Shown: positions 63,919-64,000 of the stretch, one piece after another
How the letters are laid out: each line of letters begins with the position of its first letter
How positions within the stretch are numbered: position 1 is the stretch's first letter
Assembly: GCF_014932895.1 (NCBI RefSeq)
Contig: NZ_JACYOF010000002.1
Location: 434,001 to 498,000, forward strand
Direction of reading: 5' to 3'
Source: Bacillus thuringiensis
GTDB lineage: Bacteria > Bacillota > Bacilli > Bacillales > Bacillaceae_G
Length of the DNA: 64,000 nt
Position numbers and translations under genes: made by a program
The notes under the pieces: model-generated
The model's database searches: none
What the model was told of the DNA's origin: nothing
What the model saw: the letters and a program-made list of their open reading frames with translations, nothing else

Positions 63919-64000
63919 TTAGTACGAACGCAATAGCGATGGAATTTTATCAAATAAATCTAAAATAAGTGTCGTCAACTCTTGAAACATCCACGGACCT
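63919..64000 (-). CDS. fliQ: Flagellar export protein FliQ (5' part outside the window)
   Basis: The last 26 codons of a minus-strand frame are visible, ending at TAA. The sequence GPWMFQELTTLILDLF followed by DKIP matches the FliQ C-terminus (PWM ... LF-x-x-IP). Position directly before fliR supports this. Confidence 0.85.
   Translation of the reverse strand, partial: GPWMFQELTTLILDLFDKIPSLLRSY

Noticed and set aside
57823-64000. Flagellar block considered as a type III secretion island
   Set aside because: Gene content and order (fliQ, fliR, flhB, flhA, flhF, flgG) are those of motility, with a rod protein and FlhF present.
1-64000. tRNA, rRNA, CRISPR array, T-box or known riboswitch
   Set aside because: I looked through the intergenic stretches and saw no cloverleaf, spaced direct repeats or conserved riboswitch cores; a covariance-model scan would be the decisive check.

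Overview
The window is chromosomal DNA of a low-GC, spore-forming, flagellated Firmicute, almost certainly a member of the Bacillus cereus group. Supporting signs are an SspH spore protein, an FbpA-type Fur-regulated small protein, two copies of a dispersed repeat that looks like the group-specific bcr1 element, Zur boxes of Bacillus type before a CobW-family gene, and a fliQ-fliR-flhB-flhA-flhF-flgG motility block. Genes are closely packed on both strands, mostly short operons separated by intrinsic terminators. I saw no rRNA, tRNA, CRISPR array, intact insertion sequence or prophage.

Layout. 1-6.8 kb: 3' part of a FAD/Rieske oxidoreductase, a MATE efflux gene with a possible 35-codon follower, a 1.2-kb decayed stretch, an HTH regulator with an MFS exporter, and gene fragments. 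6.8-11.9 kb: response regulator and sensor kinase, then an ABC-2 exporter (ATPase and two permeases), with a terminator between the two parts. 12.1-15.1 kb: an ECF sigma operon (sigma, anti-sigma, two membrane proteins) whose sigma gene seems to start at ATT. 15.1-18.6 kb: DUF445 protein, D-serine ammonia-lyase and its divergent cupin-type regulator. 18.6-22.7 kb: a kdpA pseudogene directly after a BlaI / M56 peptidase / TlpA / Lgt-like operon carrying two matching operators. 22.7-31 kb: S51 peptidase, second MATE paralogue, DUF2087 regulator, small lipoprotein, PH-like protein, fumarase, NhaC antiporter. 31-36.7 kb: methyltransferase, Zur-controlled CobW GTPase, EamA exporter with GntR regulator, Fur-controlled FbpA, CzcD zinc exporter. 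36.7-48.9 kb: Asp-box propeller protein, a second ECF sigma with DUF4179 partner, asparagine synthetase, PP2C-like phosphatase, MarR/DUF3147/hydrolase operon, phosphatase, class A beta-lactamase-like hydrolase, cupin, small DUF4083-like protein, SDR dehydrogenase. 49-57.7 kb: YfmQ, lipoprotein, divergent MFS/XRE-TPR pair, sspH, monooxygenase/hydrolase operon, TetR pair, and a TrmB-AzlC-AzlD amino-acid export operon. 57.8-64 kb: flagellar export and rod genes, running off the end in fliQ.

How it works together. Most modules are regulator-plus-effector pairs for envelope stress, metal balance (Zur, Fur, CzcD) and export (two MATE, two MFS, EamA, ABC-2, AzlCD). Nothing here is a clearly new defence or biosynthetic system. 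The items most worth a look are the BlaI-controlled TlpA/Lgt-like operon, the flgG leader in which a perfect hairpin lies between Shine-Dalgarno and start codon, two genes whose expected start codon is not ATG/GTG/TTG, the triple PGxGH-repeat membrane protein in the sigma operon, and the multiply broken kdpA.
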